DNA of 64,000 nucleotides from Comamonadaceae bacterium (GCA_027488985.1 JAIYAR010000014.1:62001-126000), one strand, 5' to 3'; positions 34,816-45,003 are shown, numbered from the stretch's first letter. A program made the numbers and translations. The notes: generated by a model not told the origin, from the sequence alone.

Positions 34816-35442
34816 ATGCTCCCACTGGACACCGCCCTCACCTTCTTCGCTGCTTCTGTGCTGCTAGCCCTCTCGCCGGGGCCGGACAATGTGTTTGTGT
34901 TGCTGCACTCAGCGGTGCATGGGCGCAAAGCCGGACTTTTGGTGGTGCTGGGTTTGTGTAGTGGTCTGCTGGTTCACACCGCGGCGGTTGCCCTAGGTCT
35001 GGCAGCAGTGTTTGCAACCTCAGCAACCGCATTTACAGTCTTGAAGCTGCTGGGCGCTGGCTACCTTGTGTATCTGGCATGGGGCGCTTGGCATGCGCCC
35101 GTGGGCATCGCAGATACTTCAACCGGAACGGCAATGACGCCCGTGCAGACTTACCTGCGCGGGGTCATGATGAATATCACCAACCCCAAAGTCGCCATCT
35201 TCTTTCTGGCATTCCTGCCCCAGTTTGCAGACCCTACCCGAGGCGACATGGCACTGCAGATCATTCAACTCGGTGCAGTGTTCATGCTGGCTGCGTTGCT
35301 GACCTTCAGTGCGGTGGTGTGGTTTGCGGCTGGGTTCGGCCAGGTCTTTAAACGTTCACATACGGCCCAGCGTACGCTCAACAGGGTTGCCAGCATGGTG
35401 TTTGTGGGCCTTGCACTGCGCTTGGCTACTGCCCAGCGCTAG
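34816..35442 (+). CDS. LysE/RhtB-family amino-acid exporter
   Basis: A 208-residue inner-membrane protein with about six helices and the N-terminal family motif LALSPGPDNVFVL (17-29). A second conserved stretch, MNITNPKVAIFFLAFLPQF, lies near 115-133. Members export amino acids or related metabolites, and this substrate is unknown. It stands 66 bp after garR but has no obvious pathway link. Confidence 0.9.
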   Translation: MLPLDTALTFFAASVLLALSPGPDNVFVLLHSAVHGRKAGLLVVLGLCSGLLVHTAAVALGLAAVFATSATAFTVLKLLGAGYLVYLAWGAWHAPVGIADTSTGTAMTPVQTYLRGVMMNITNPKVAIFFLAFLPQFADPTRGDMALQIIQLGAVFMLAALLTFSAVVWFAAGFGQVFKRSHTAQRTLNRVASMVFVGLALRLATAQR

Positions 35443-35530
35443 GCCCACATCGATTTGAAATACACATGCCCTGCTTAGCGCGACACTGCGTTAGAGTTCC
35501 GCAAGAATGCGTTAGCAAGGCAGTCTTCGA

Positions 35531-35902
35531 TTACCCCTTGCGATCCCGCTTGCCGTCATGGTTCAAGTCAACCTGGCGGTCATGTTTTTGCAAGTGAATC
35601 GCCTTGCTTTCGGCGCGTTGCATATTGCTAATCTGCTTGCGCTCATGGCGCGTTACTTTGCCATCGGCCTCGGCGTGGTCTTGGGCTTTGTCAATGCGAG
35701 CTTCGCCACGGTTCAAGCGGCGGGCTTCACGGGCCGTTAGTGCACCCGTTGTCGCGCCCTCAGCAATACGCTTTTCTTGATTCGCTTCCCGCTTGTCGAT
35801 GCTTGGGGTGGCCAAGGGGTCTTTGGGTGCGGGCGCGTTTTGCGCAAACGTCACGCCCGCAAACAAGAAAGTAGCAGTAGCGAAAAAAGCACGGTATTTC
35901 AT
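35531..35902 (-). CDS. small secreted charged protein of unknown function
   Basis: 123 residues. A signal peptide (cleavage near TFAQ, 19-20) is followed by a highly charged, Lys/Arg/Asp-rich helical region (KREANQEKRIAEGATT, RGEARIDKAQDHAEADG). An acidic DLNHDGKRDRKG tail resembles a calcium-binding EF-hand loop. I recall similar short periplasmic proteins in other Betaproteobacteria, all uncharacterised. The ATG at 35902 has AAGGAG seven bases upstream. The longer frame from 35950 lacks such a site. It is monocistronic. Confidence 0.78.
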   Translation of the reverse strand: MKYRAFFATATFLFAGVTFAQNAPAPKDPLATPSIDKREANQEKRIAEGATTGALTAREARRLNRGEARIDKAQDHAEADGKVTRHERKQISNMQRAESKAIHLQKHDRQVDLNHDGKRDRKG

Positions 35903-36028
35903 ACGAAGCTCCTTGTGAAAGTGGCATGGAACAACTCCATGCACTTTCAACGGGGAGCCCGCAAAAGACTCCTACATCCGGATTGCAAAGCTGCGTAACA
36001 GCTTGTATCCGGACGCCGGCGGTATCGC

Positions 36029-36748
36029 TTACTCGCCGAGGTAGGCGGCGCGCACCTTGGGGTCGGTGAGCATGTCGGCGGCATTCCCGGTCATGGTGAC
36101 AATGCCGGACTCCATCACATAGCCGCGGTTGGCGATCGACAGGGCACGGCTGGCGTTTTGCTCCACCAACAACACGGTTACGCCTTGGGCGTAAACGTCT
36201 TTCACCACTTCAAAAATCTTGTCTACCATGATGGGAGACAGACCCATGGAAGGCTCATCGAGCAACAGCACCTTGGGGCGACTCATCAGTGCACGGCCCA
36301 TGGCGAGCATCTGCTGTTCACCACCGGACATGGTCCCGGCCAATTGATCCTTGCGCTCGCGCAGCCGGGGAAAAATGGTGAACATTTTTTCAATGTCCGC
36401 CAGGATGCCGTCTTTGTCGCTACGGATATAGGCACCCATTTGCAGGTTTTCGGTAATGGTCATGCGGGTGAATACGCCGCGACCTTCCGGCACCATGGCC
36501 AAGCCTTGTTTCACCAGGTCCCAAGGGCCTTGACCCTTGATGCTTTTGCCGAGGTATTCGATATCACCGGCATTAATAGGCAATGTGCCGGTAATGGCCT
36601 TCATGGTGGTGGTCTTGCCGGCACCGTTGGAGCCGATCAGGGAGACCAATTCACCCTCGTGCACTTCGAAATCCACGCCTTTGACGGCCTGGATGCCGCC
36701 ATAAGCCACTTTCAAGCCTTTTACTTTGAGCAGAGTCTGGGTAGTCAT
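36029..36748 (-). CDS. livF: branched-chain amino acid ABC transporter ATP-binding protein LivF
   Basis: A 239-residue ATPase with Walker A GSNGAGKTT, signature MSGGEQQM and Walker B LLLDEPSMGLSP. The MVPEGRGVF segment marks LivF. It is last of livH-livM-livG-livF, with AAGGA before its ATG and ten bases from livG. No livK receptor gene is in the window. The substrate is probably branched-chain amino acids, though related systems import other amides. Confidence 0.92.
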   Translation of the reverse strand: MTTQTLLKVKGLKVAYGGIQAVKGVDFEVHEGELVSLIGSNGAGKTTTMKAITGTLPINAGDIEYLGKSIKGQGPWDLVKQGLAMVPEGRGVFTRMTITENLQMGAYIRSDKDGILADIEKMFTIFPRLRERKDQLAGTMSGGEQQMLAMGRALMSRPKVLLLDEPSMGLSPIMVDKIFEVVKDVYAQGVTVLLVEQNASRALSIANRGYVMESGIVTMTGNAADMLTDPKVRAAYLGE

Positions 36749-36758
36749 TTGTCAATCC

Positions 36759-37529
36759 TTAGTGGCCGCTCGTGCCCAAATAGGCCTCAATCACTTTTTC
36801 GTTCTTTTGTACGTCCGCAGGGGTGCCTTCAGCAATCTGCTTGCCATAGTCCAGCACCGTGACGCGATCGCACAAGCCCATCACCAGCTTTACGTCGTGC
36901 TCGATGAGCAAGATGGTGCGGTTGTCTTTGCGAATGCGGTCAATCAGCTCGCGCAACATGACTTTCTCAGTCGCGTTCATACCGGCTGCTGGCTCGTCAA
37001 GGGCGATTAGCTGGGGGTCGGTTGCCAACGCCCGGGCGATTTCCAGACGGCGCTGGTCGCCGTAACTCAAGGTACGGGCCTTGTAGTCTGCAAACTTTCC
37101 GATGCCGACATAGTCCAACAATTCTTGGGCGCGCTGCGCGATCGCTGCTTCTTCCGCCTTGAAGGAGCTGGTGCGGAACACAGCGCCCAACAGACCGGAA
37201 TGCGTACGGATATGGCGGCCGACCATCACGTTTTCCAAGGCTGTCATTTCAGCAAACAAGCGGATGTTCTGGAAGGTGCGGGCGATACCGGCTTTGGCCA
37301 CGGTGTGCACCGCAGTCGGCTGGTAAGGCTTGCCGGCCAGTTCAAACTTGCCGCTGTCCGGCGTGTAGAGGCCGGTCAACACGTTAAAGAAGGTCGTCTT
37401 GCCGGCACCATTCGGGCCGATCAGGCCATACACCTGGCCACGCTCAATTTTGATGCCCACATCGCTCAAGGCCTGCAAGCCACCGAAGCGCTTGGAGACG
37501 CCGGAGACGTTCAATACTGTATCTGTCAT
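36759..37529 (-). CDS. livG: branched-chain amino acid ABC transporter ATP-binding protein LivG
   Basis: A 256-residue ATPase with Walker A GPNGAGKTT, the LivG-typical RTFQNIRLFAEMTALENVMVG, signature LSYGDQRRLEIARAL and ALDEPAAGMN. The ATG at 37529 is the homologous start. The extension to 37565 is rejected. It pairs with LivF to power the LivHM pore. Confidence 0.92.
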   Translation of the reverse strand: MTDTVLNVSGVSKRFGGLQALSDVGIKIERGQVYGLIGPNGAGKTTFFNVLTGLYTPDSGKFELAGKPYQPTAVHTVAKAGIARTFQNIRLFAEMTALENVMVGRHIRTHSGLLGAVFRTSSFKAEEAAIAQRAQELLDYVGIGKFADYKARTLSYGDQRRLEIARALATDPQLIALDEPAAGMNATEKVMLRELIDRIRKDNRTILLIEHDVKLVMGLCDRVTVLDYGKQIAEGTPADVQKNEKVIEAYLGTSGH

Positions 37530-37588
37530 AGGTATTCCAATCAGTTGAAGCTCCCCGCCGCACATGGGCAGCAGGGCTCTCGCAAAGT

Positions 37589-38674
37589 TCAGCTCTTGGC
37601 GTTTTGCAGGGACTTGCCGTGCTCAGGCGACGGCCACAGACCACGGGGGCGCAGCAGCATCACGCTGATCATGGCCAATGCAATCAGCAACTGGCGGAGG
37701 ATTGAAGCGTCGAGGCGGCCATCGGTCATGGTTTGAAGAGGGCCGGCCACATAGCGCAGCACTTCCGGCAAAGCTGCCAACAGGACCGCACCCAAAATGA
37801 CGCCCGGCAGGTGACCCACACCACCCAACACGACCATCGCAACAATCATCACCGACTCCATCAGGCTGAAAGATTCGGGCGAGATGAAGCCTTGGAAGGA
37901 GGCAAACATGGCCCCAGACACGCCACCGAAGGTGGCACCCATACCAAAGGCCAACAACTTCATGTTGCGGGTGTTGATACCCATCGCTTTGGCCGCAATT
38001 TCATCTTCACGGATGGCCATCCAGGCACGCCCCACACGGGACAATTCCAAGCGGTGGCAGATGATCACGCTGACCACCACCAATGTCAGGAACAGGTAGT
38101 AGTACAAAGTTACCGAAGCGACCTCGAAGTCCCCGATCATGAATTTCTTGCCCAGGTTCAATCCGAAGAAATGCAGTGAGTCGATCTGGTTGATACCTTT
38201 GGGGCCGTTCGTGATGTTGACCGGGTGATCCAGGTTGTTCATGAACACACGGATGATTTCACCGAAACCCAAGGTCACGATGGCGAGATAGTCTCCCCGC
38301 AACCGCAAGGTAGGAGCACCCAGCAGCACACCAAAAATGCCTGCAAGCGCCGCCGCAAGCGGGATGACGACCCATAGCGGGGTATGCATTCCATCCGGGA
38401 ACATGGCAGCAATGGCGGGGAAAGTTTCGATCAGGTGCGGCGAGGACATCAGGCCGTACATGTAGGCGCCGATGGCAAAGAAGGCCACGTAGCCCAAGTC
38501 CAGCAAACCGGCATAGCCGACCACAATATTCAAACCGAGTGCCAGCAACACAAAAAGCAGGGCCATGTCGGCGATCCGCACCCAGGCATTGCCGAAGCCC
38601 TGCAGGATGAACGGAAGAATCAGCAAACCGGCGGCAGCCAGCAGCATGGTGACGAGACGTTTTTGGGGGTTCAT
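37589..38674 (-). CDS. livM: branched-chain amino acid ABC transporter permease LivM
   Basis: A 361-residue inner-membrane permease with about nine helices. It shows the LivM features NIVVGYAGLLDLGYVAFFAIGAY and LRGDYLAIVTLGFGEIIRV, and an EAA-like loop RAWMAIREDEIAAKAMGIN. The ATG at 38674 starts 13 bp after livH. The upstream frame to 38713 overlaps livH and is not used. Confidence 0.92.
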   Translation of the reverse strand: MNPQKRLVTMLLAAAGLLILPFILQGFGNAWVRIADMALLFVLLALGLNIVVGYAGLLDLGYVAFFAIGAYMYGLMSSPHLIETFPAIAAMFPDGMHTPLWVVIPLAAALAGIFGVLLGAPTLRLRGDYLAIVTLGFGEIIRVFMNNLDHPVNITNGPKGINQIDSLHFFGLNLGKKFMIGDFEVASVTLYYYLFLTLVVVSVIICHRLELSRVGRAWMAIREDEIAAKAMGINTRNMKLLAFGMGATFGGVSGAMFASFQGFISPESFSLMESVMIVAMVVLGGVGHLPGVILGAVLLAALPEVLRYVAGPLQTMTDGRLDASILRQLLIALAMISVMLLRPRGLWPSPEHGKSLQNAKS

Positions 38675-38687
38675 GTGCGGGTTCTCC

Positions 38688-39617
38688 TCAAGCACGGTCC
38701 GCAACGCGCTCACCCAGCAAACCGGAAGGACGCAGAGTCAGCACAATGATCAACACGATAAAAGCAAAGATGTCGGAGTAATGGCTGCCCAATACGCCGC
38801 CCGTCAGTGCGCCGATGTAGCCGGCACCGATCGCTTCAATCAAACCCAACAGGAGGGCGCCCACCACAGCGCCGGCCAGGTTGCCGATACCGCCAAACAC
38901 CGCGGCGGTAAAGGCCTTCAAACCGGGCAGGAAGCCCATGGCGTGCTGGGCCGTACCGTAGTTGGATGCATACATCACACCCGCAATCGCCGCCAACACG
39001 GCGCCGATGATGAAGGTGGCGGAGATCACAACGTCAGGCTTCACACCCATCAAGCCAGCAACGCGTGGGTTCTCAGCGGTGGCACGCATGGCACGACCCA
39101 ACTTGGTGTAGTTCACCAACCACATCAACACAGCCAGCGAGACCGCTGTGACACCCAGAATCATCACTTGGGTAGGGGTGATCACCGCGCCGCCAATATC
39201 GATCGGGTTGCCGGGCAACAGAGTCGGATAAGACTTGTAGTTGGGCTTCCAGATGATCATGGCCAAGGTCTGCAACAGAATGGACATGCCGATCGCTGTA
39301 ATCAGTGGAGCCAGTTTGGGGCTATTGCGCAGAGGACGGTACGCGACCTTTTCGATCACAAAGTTCAATGCGGCAGCAACGACGCATGCGATCACCAATG
39401 CGATCAAAAGGATGACAGGGCCAGGAGTGCCGGGCATGGACTCTTGCATCAATCCGATGATGGTCCAACTGGTGAGTGCCCCCACCATCACGACTTCGCC
39501 GTGGGCAAAGTTAATCAAGTTGATGATGCCGTACACCATCGTGTAGCCGAGCGCGATAAGCGCATACATGCTACCCAACACCAGACCATTGATGATCTGC
39601 TGTATCAAAATATCCAT
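38688..39617 (-). CDS. livH: branched-chain amino acid ABC transporter permease LivH
   Basis: A 309-residue permease with about eight helices, start MDILIQQIINGLVLGSMYAL, and the family segment NLINFAHGEVVMVGA (about 35-50). It is first gene of the liv operon. The 224-bp upstream region holds two small hairpins but no clear promoter by eye. The frame extending to 39713 is rejected because homology starts at the ATG at 39617. Confidence 0.92.
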   Translation of the reverse strand: MDILIQQIINGLVLGSMYALIALGYTMVYGIINLINFAHGEVVMVGALTSWTIIGLMQESMPGTPGPVILLIALVIACVVAAALNFVIEKVAYRPLRNSPKLAPLITAIGMSILLQTLAMIIWKPNYKSYPTLLPGNPIDIGGAVITPTQVMILGVTAVSLAVLMWLVNYTKLGRAMRATAENPRVAGLMGVKPDVVISATFIIGAVLAAIAGVMYASNYGTAQHAMGFLPGLKAFTAAVFGGIGNLAGAVVGALLLGLIEAIGAGYIGALTGGVLGSHYSDIFAFIVLIIVLTLRPSGLLGERVADRA

Positions 39618-39643
39618 AGAAAACTCCGTTGTTCTTGTGTGCG

Positions 39644-39726
39644 AACGGCTGTGGCCGTTAACACTGGTAGCGTCAGACCATCGAAAGCAATAAGCCTGCC
39701 ACGTCAGGTTCACTGGCGGTGCAGGC
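39644..39726 (-). promoter_or_regulatory. upstream region of livH with two inverted repeats
   Basis: AACGGC-TGTG-GCCGTT (39644-39659) is a perfect short hairpin about 27 bp before the livH start. GCCTGC (39694-39699) and GCAGGC (39721-39726) form a wider pair. They could be leader structure or operator. Nothing else is evident in the 224-bp gap. Confidence 0.25.
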
Positions 39727-39841
39727 CAAAAGCAGTGCCGCGATTCTAGCGAGGTCGGGCTTGGGGGTCTCGGGGGTACAGGGTGGGTTTACCCTTGAGT
39801 GTTATGCCGATTCGGCAAGATGTGCCGCAATTCATGCACTA

Positions 39842-41137
39842 TTAGTTTTTCTTCTGATTGCGATCTTTCAAATTCCGCAGCTTCTCTGCAATGCGGATTT
39901 CCAAACCCCTTTCCACAGGACGGTAGAACTCGGTATCCGGCATGCCATCCGGCAGATAGCGTTCACCCGCTGCAAAGGCGCCCTCCTCGTCATGGGCATA
40001 GCGATAACCCTTGCCGTAGTCCAGCTCTTTCATGAGCTTGGTCGGCGCGTTTCGCAGATGCATGGGCACGGGGCGCGTGCCATCTTTTTTTACAAAGGCC
40101 TTGGCCTCGTTGAAGGCTTTGTACACCGCGTTGCTTTTGGGCGCGACCGCCAGATAGACCACACACTCAGCCAATGCCAGCTCACCCTCGGGGCTACCCA
40201 AGCGCTCATAAACATCCGCAGCATCCAATGCCAAGCGCAAGGCGCGAGGATCGGCCAAGCCGATGTCTTCAGCAGCCATTCGAATGAAGCGGCGGGCCAT
40301 GTATCGCGGGTCTGCGCCTCCATCCAACATACGGGTGAACCAATAAAGTGACGCGTCCGGGTCAGATCCCCGCACGCTTTTGTGCAGTGCGGAAATGGTG
40401 TCGTAGAACTGTTCGCCACCCTTGTCATAGCGCCGCATGCGCTCACCGAGTACCTTGAGCAGCCACGCATCCGTAATCTCTGGTACTTGCTCCTGGCGGG
40501 CAGCAATGGCGAGCGTTTCCAGTGTGTTGAGCAGACGGCGTGCATCACCATCTGAATAAGCAATCAATCGATCAATTGCTACGATTTCGATAGCTGGTAG
40601 CGCATATTCCGTCTGCGCTTTCAGCACAATTTGCTTCAAACTCTCAGCATCCAGAGGCTGCAACACGTACACCGCTGCACGCGACAGCAAAGCGGAATTC
40701 ACTTCAAACGACGGGTTCTCGGTGGTTGCACCGATGAAGGTAAACAAGCCACTCTCTACATGAGGCAGAAACGCATCCTGTTGGCTCTTGTTGAACCGGT
40801 GCACCTCGTCCACAAAAACGATCGTGCGACGCCGCTCCAAGCCATCGCGCGCGCTCAGCGCCTGGTCTACCGCCTCGCGGATTTCCTTAATGCCGCCCAG
40901 CACTGCACTGATGGTGATGAACTGGGCGTCAAAGGCGTCGGCCATCAAACGGGCAATGGTAGTCTTACCCACTCCAGGAGGCCCCCACAGGATGCAACTG
41001 TGCGGTTGGCCCGATTCGAAAGCCAGACGCAGGGCCATGCCCTCCCCCAACAAATGTTGCTGGCCTATCACTTCGCCCAGTGTTTTGGGGCGCAGCAGTT
41101 CAGCCAACGGCTGGTGTTTGGGCGGGGAGCTTGCCAC
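39842..41137 (-). CDS. rarA: replication-associated recombination protein RarA (MgsA) AAA+ ATPase
   Basis: A 431-residue clamp-loader-like AAA+ ATPase acting at stalled replication forks. Walker A is GPPGVGKT (52-59), Walker B FVDEVH (108-113), sensor 1 lies in GATTENPSF (136-144), and the C-terminal tetramerisation domain follows. The start is GTG at 41137. A diverged copy of the interspersed repeat (40579-40632) encodes about residues 169-187 antisense, between the ATPase core and the lid helix region. It lies 25 bp downstream of mscS on the same strand. Confidence 0.93.
   Translation of the reverse strand: MASSPPKHQPLAELLRPKTLGEVIGQQHLLGEGMALRLAFESGQPHSCILWGPPGVGKTTIARLMADAFDAQFITISAVLGGIKEIREAVDQALSARDGLERRRTIVFVDEVHRFNKSQQDAFLPHVESGLFTFIGATTENPSFEVNSALLSRAAVYVLQPLDAESLKQIVLKAQTEYALPAIEIVAIDRLIAYSDGDARRLLNTLETLAIAARQEQVPEITDAWLLKVLGERMRRYDKGGEQFYDTISALHKSVRGSDPDASLYWFTRMLDGGADPRYMARRFIRMAAEDIGLADPRALRLALDAADVYERLGSPEGELALAECVVYLAVAPKSNAVYKAFNEAKAFVKKDGTRPVPMHLRNAPTKLMKELDYGKGYRYAHDEEGAFAAGERYLPDGMPDTEFYRPVERGLEIRIAEKLRNLKDRNQKKN
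40579..40632 (+). repeat. interspersed ~54-bp repeat, diverged copy H (inside rarA, antisense)
   Basis: It begins CTACGATTTCGATAGCTGGT, then AGCGCATATTCC and TGCGC at the expected spacing. It is less conserved at the 3' end than the other copies. On the rarA strand it encodes residues 169-187. Confidence 0.45.
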
Positions 41138-41162
41138 GGGTGTGCGTCAGACCTTCAGGCAG

Positions 41163-41972
41163 TTAGAGACTGCGGTGCGCCACCGGCGTTTCAGGCACGG
41201 GGTATCCTGCAGCGCCGAAGGTCTGCACCACGGCTTTGTGGGTGTCGAAGTACACCTGCCAATAGTGATCCGTGTGGGTGTAGGGACGCACGCACAGCAA
41301 AGGACCTTCCGGTGTGAACTGGAGGATTTCAATATCCGGCGCAGGAGAGTTAGCGACGTTCGGGATCGCAGCTACAGCGACGCGCAAGCGGGCAATGGCA
41401 TCCTGCACGTCCACACCATTAGCCACTTTGGCCACGCAGTCGACACGACGATGAGGCAAGGCACTAAAGTTCTGGATAGAGCCGGAGAACACCGTGTTAT
41501 TGCCCACGATGGTGACTACGTTGTCCGGAGTGATGAGTGTGGTGCCGAACAGCCCCAACTCTTTTACTGTGCCGGTGATGCCCCCGGCAGTCACAAAATC
41601 GCCGACCTTATAGGGGCGCAGCACCTGCATAAACACCCCCGCGGCAAAGTGGGTGAGCAAACCGCCCCAAGCGGTACCGATCGCCAGACCAGCACCCGCC
41701 AGCAAAGCAGCAAAAGAGGTGGTCTTGACTCCAAAGATGTCCAAAATGGCGAGGATCAACACAATGTTGAGCAACACCGAGATGATGGAGGTCAGGTAGT
41801 TGGACAGCGTCAGGTCCACCTTGCCACCACGCTGCAGACCCGCACCCAGAAGGCGCAGAGCCATACTGATCAGCCAGCGGCCGATGATCCAAGCTGCCAA
41901 AGCGCCCAGCAATTTCAGGCCGAAATCAGCCCCTTGGGTCGTCAAGAAATCCCAGATAACTTCTGTATTCAT
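41163..41972 (-). CDS. mscS: small-conductance mechanosensitive channel, MscS family
   Basis: A 269-residue channel with three N-terminal helices. The pore helix TM3 shows the Gly/Ala pattern LLAGAGLAIGTAWGGLLTHF (about 90-110), followed by the beta domain (VGDFVTAGGITGTVKELGLF) and a C-terminal alpha/beta cage. It releases solutes on hypo-osmotic shock. The ATG at 41972 with GGGAG upstream is preferred to a TTG two codons earlier. Confidence 0.92.
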   Translation of the reverse strand: MNTEVIWDFLTTQGADFGLKLLGALAAWIIGRWLISMALRLLGAGLQRGGKVDLTLSNYLTSIISVLLNIVLILAILDIFGVKTTSFAALLAGAGLAIGTAWGGLLTHFAAGVFMQVLRPYKVGDFVTAGGITGTVKELGLFGTTLITPDNVVTIVGNNTVFSGSIQNFSALPHRRVDCVAKVANGVDVQDAIARLRVAVAAIPNVANSPAPDIEILQFTPEGPLLCVRPYTHTDHYWQVYFDTHKAVVQTFGAAGYPVPETPVAHRSL

Positions 41973-42032
41973 ACGCAATCTCCCTCAGATGGAGGCCAAG
42001 CCAACACGTGGCGGCTGACCCCGATACACCGT

Positions 42033-42662
42033 CTATTGACGGACAACATCCGCCCCAGCGGGCGGCTTGAACTGGAATAGTTCAGGGTCCGTAACGGGGT
42101 TGCTCTGGAATCCGTTGAACGTCAGCACTGATTTCTGGCCGAAAGTGTCAACTATTTCAAGTATTTCGAGTTTTCCTTGCCGGAATCCGACACGTACTGT
42201 TTGCAGCTGGCTGTCTTTAGCTTTGGGTGCGCCCTGGACCCACTGCAGGCCATCTTTGTCAGGTGAGTCAGCGAGACTGAAATCCACCTGCAGAGCCTTG
42301 ATGTCGGCCGATGAAGCAATCAGTGCGGCTGGCGTGGAGCCAAGGGCTTGAGCCTGCTTGCGAGCAGTAACCTGATTCAGATCCACGTCATAGAGCCACA
42401 GCGTCTGGCCATCGGCAACGATGGTTTGCTCAAAGGGCTTCTTGTAAGTGAACTTGAATCGCCCGGGGCGCAGAAATTCAAAGGTGCCGCTGGACACTTT
42501 GGTGCGCGCGACCTGACCTTCTTTGGCGGGCGCAGTCACCACCTGGCTGAATTCCGCCTTGCCGGACCTGACGCCCTTGATAAAGGATTCAAGATCATTC
42601 AGGCCTGTAGCGCCCGCAGATATTGCGCAAGCAGCTATGAAAAAAGTAGCGAAACGTTTCAT
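42033..42662 (-). CDS. lolA: outer-membrane lipoprotein carrier protein LolA
   Basis: A 209-residue periplasmic chaperone that carries lipoproteins from LolCDE to LolB. The body shows the LolA fold sequence (FTYKKPFEQTIVADGQTLWLYD). The N-terminal signal peptide (MKRF then ATFFIAACAISAG) is encoded almost wholly by a copy of the interspersed repeat (42597-42649). The ATG at 42662 has AAGG eight bases upstream, overlapping the ftsK stop. An ATG five codons earlier overlaps ftsK. It follows ftsK by seven bases, as in many Proteobacteria. Confidence 0.93.
   Translation of the reverse strand: MKRFATFFIAACAISAGATGLNDLESFIKGVRSGKAEFSQVVTAPAKEGQVARTKVSSGTFEFLRPGRFKFTYKKPFEQTIVADGQTLWLYDVDLNQVTARKQAQALGSTPAALIASSADIKALQVDFSLADSPDKDGLQWVQGAPKAKDSQLQTVRVGFRQGKLEILEIVDTFGQKSVLTFNGFQSNPVTDPELFQFKPPAGADVVRQ
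42597..42649 (-). repeat. interspersed ~54-bp repeat, copy K (encodes LolA signal peptide)
   Basis: On the minus strand it begins CTACTTTTTTCATAGCTGCT, continues TGCGCAATATC and ends GCGGGCGCTACAGGCCTGAA. It encodes LolA residues 5-22 in sense orientation. Spacing is identical to the intergenic copies. Confidence 0.78.
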
Positions 42663-42669
42663 TGAAACC

Positions 42670-45003
42670 TTATTCATTGCGACTGGGAACCAAAATGTCG
42701 CGCTGACCACTGCCGCTCATGGCACTGACCAGACCAGCCTTCTCCATATCTTCCACCAGACGTGCGGCACGGTTGTAACCGATCTTCAGGTGACGCTGCA
42801 CGAGCGAGATGCTGGCCTTGCGGTTCTTGAGCACCACCTCAACAGCCTGGTCGTACATCGGGTCTTTTTCGCCCCCGCCGTCCTCGCCACCAGCGCCATC
42901 CTCACCATCCATAGTGCCGCCTTCCAACACGCCTTCGATGTAGTCCGGCTCACCCTGACTCTTGAGGTAACTCACCACACGATGCACCTCGTCATCACTC
43001 ACAAACGCGCCATGCACACGCACCGGATACCCGGTGCCGCTGGCCATGTACAACATGTCACCCATACCCAACAGGGCTTCGGCACCCATCTGATCCAGAA
43101 TCGTACGGCTGTCAATTTTGGACCCTACCGAGAAGGCAATCCGGGTCGGGATGTTGGCCTTAATCAGGCCGGTAATCACGTCGACGCTGGGTCGCTGGGT
43201 TGCCAAAATCAAATGAATGCCGGCCGCACGCGCCTTCTGGGCCAGGCGGGCAATCAGCTCTTCAATCTTCTTGCCCACTACCATCATCAAGTCGGCCAGC
43301 TCATCGATGATGACCACGATGTGTGGCAAACGCTGCAGGGGCTCAGGGCTTTCCGGCGTGAGACCAAAGGGGTTGTAAATGAATTCGCCTTTGGCCTTGG
43401 CTTCGTCGATTTTGGTGTTGAAGCCTGCCAGGTTACGCACACCCATCTTGCTCATGAGCTTGTAGCGCTTTTCCATCTCGGCCACGCACCAGTTGAGGCC
43501 GTGCGCGGCCTGCTTCATGTCAGTGACCACGGGGGCCAGCAAGTGCGGAATGCCTTCGTACACCGACATTTCCAGCATCTTGGGGTCAATCATCAGCAGC
43601 CGCACATCACGCGCCTCCGCCTTGTACAACAAGGACAGGATCATGGCGTTGATGCCCACTGACTTGCCCGATCCGGTGGTCCCCGCTACCAGCACGTGCG
43701 GCATCTTGGCCAAATCCGCCACAATGGGGTTGCCGATGATGTCTTTACCCAGACCCATGGTGAGCATGGACTTGGCTTCGTTATAGACCTGCGAACCCAG
43801 AATTTCGGAGAGACGGATGCTCTGGCGTTTGGCGTTGGGCAACTCCAGCGCCATGTAGTTTTTGCCGGGGATGGTCTCCACCACCCGGATGGAGACCAAG
43901 CTCAAGCTACGTGCCAAATCCTTGGCCAAGCCCACAATCTGCGAGCCCTTGACGCCTGTGGCCGGTTCAATCTCGTAACGGGTAATGACCGGGCCCGGCT
44001 GGGCCAGCACCACACGCACCTCGACGCCGAAGTCTTTCAACTTCTTTTCGATCATGCGGCTGGTCATCTCCAGCGTTTCCGGAGACACCGTTTCCTGCCG
44101 CAATTGGGGATCGTCCAGCAGCGCCACTTGCGGCAATTTGCTATCCGGCATTTCGACAAACAAGGGTTTCTGGCGCTCTTTGGCCACGCGAACGCTAGGG
44201 GGCAGCTCCACCATCACGGGCTCAATGACCACAGGCGCAGGCGGCGGGTGAACAATGAGCTCATCACCGCGCTCTTCCAGGAAAACCTCTTCGCGCTCAC
44301 GCACGGCCAATTGACCCAACTCACGGTCCTGGGCTTCTTCTTTCTTCTCACGCCGGGACTCGACCAATGAATACAAGAAACCGCCGATACGCTCTGCCAC
44401 TCGGGGCCACGAAAAATTGAACACCCACGACAAGCCGATCAGCCCCAACACAATCGCCACCAATCCCGAGCCGGCAAAGCCCATCCAGCGCACGCTCCAT
44501 GGACCCAATAACTGCCCCATGGCACCGCCGCTGGCCCCTGGCAACATCAGTTCCAAGCGATAAAGGCGGGCCCATTCCAGCGAGGTGCTGGCATACATCA
44601 ACAGGAAAAGACCACCCCAGAAGAGCAAACGCTGTTGACGATGGCTGGTGGCGACCGGAGCGTCCATATCCACGTCGCCTCGAAGGCGCTGCGCCAATAA
44701 AGACAGCCAAACACGTCCGGCAGCGGCCACGCACCACCAGACCGAGAAGCCAAACAAGAAGTAACTAAGGTCCGACCATAAGGCTCCCAAACGCCCCACG
44801 TGGTTGCGGGTTGGCGCTCCAGAGCCCGAAGTCGACCACGCCGCATCGCTTGCTGAATGGCTGAGTAAAGCAATCAGCCAAAGCGCGAGCAATACAAAGC
44901 CCGCAACCAGAATGATTTCATTGGCAAAGCGGCTCAGGCCTGGTGCGGGTTCCGGCGGCGTCTTCCGGGTAGGTGAATGGAGAGTATGTAGTGAATAGGT
45001 CAT
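42670..45003 (-). CDS. ftsK: DNA translocase FtsK
   Basis: A 777-residue septal DNA pump that clears chromosomes at division and activates XerCD recombination. The N-terminus has four or five membrane helices (30-50, 75-105, 125-145, 165-200). A short charged linker (215-300) follows, then the motor with Walker A GTTGSGKS (441-448) and Walker [12 protein letters not shown]. The C-terminal gamma winged helix includes [22 protein letters not shown]. The linker is short compared with E. coli FtsK, as is usual outside enterics. It is followed by lolA. Confidence 0.95.
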   Translation of the reverse strand: MTYSLHTLHSPTRKTPPEPAPGLSRFANEIILVAGFVLLALWLIALLSHSASDAAWSTSGSGAPTRNHVGRLGALWSDLSYFLFGFSVWWCVAAAGRVWLSLLAQRLRGDVDMDAPVATSHRQQRLLFWGGLFLLMYASTSLEWARLYRLELMLPGASGGAMGQLLGPWSVRWMGFAGSGLVAIVLGLIGLSWVFNFSWPRVAERIGGFLYSLVESRREKKEEAQDRELGQLAVREREEVFLEERGDELIVHPPPAPVVIEPVMVELPPSVRVAKERQKPLFVEMPDSKLPQVALLDDPQLRQETVSPETLEMTSRMIEKKLKDFGVEVRVVLAQPGPVITRYEIEPATGVKGSQIVGLAKDLARSLSLVSIRVVETIPGKNYMALELPNAKRQSIRLSEILGSQVYNEAKSMLTMGLGKDIIGNPIVADLAKMPHVLVAGTTGSGKSVGINAMILSLLYKAEARDVRLLMIDPKMLEMSVYEGIPHLLAPVVTDMKQAAHGLNWCVAEMEKRYKLMSKMGVRNLAGFNTKIDEAKAKGEFIYNPFGLTPESPEPLQRLPHIVVIIDELADLMMVVGKKIEELIARLAQKARAAGIHLILATQRPSVDVITGLIKANIPTRIAFSVGSKIDSRTILDQMGAEALLGMGDMLYMASGTGYPVRVHGAFVSDDEVHRVVSYLKSQGEPDYIEGVLEGGTMDGEDGAGGEDGGGEKDPMYDQAVEVVLKNRKASISLVQRHLKIGYNRAARLVEDMEKAGLVSAMSGSGQRDILVPSRNE

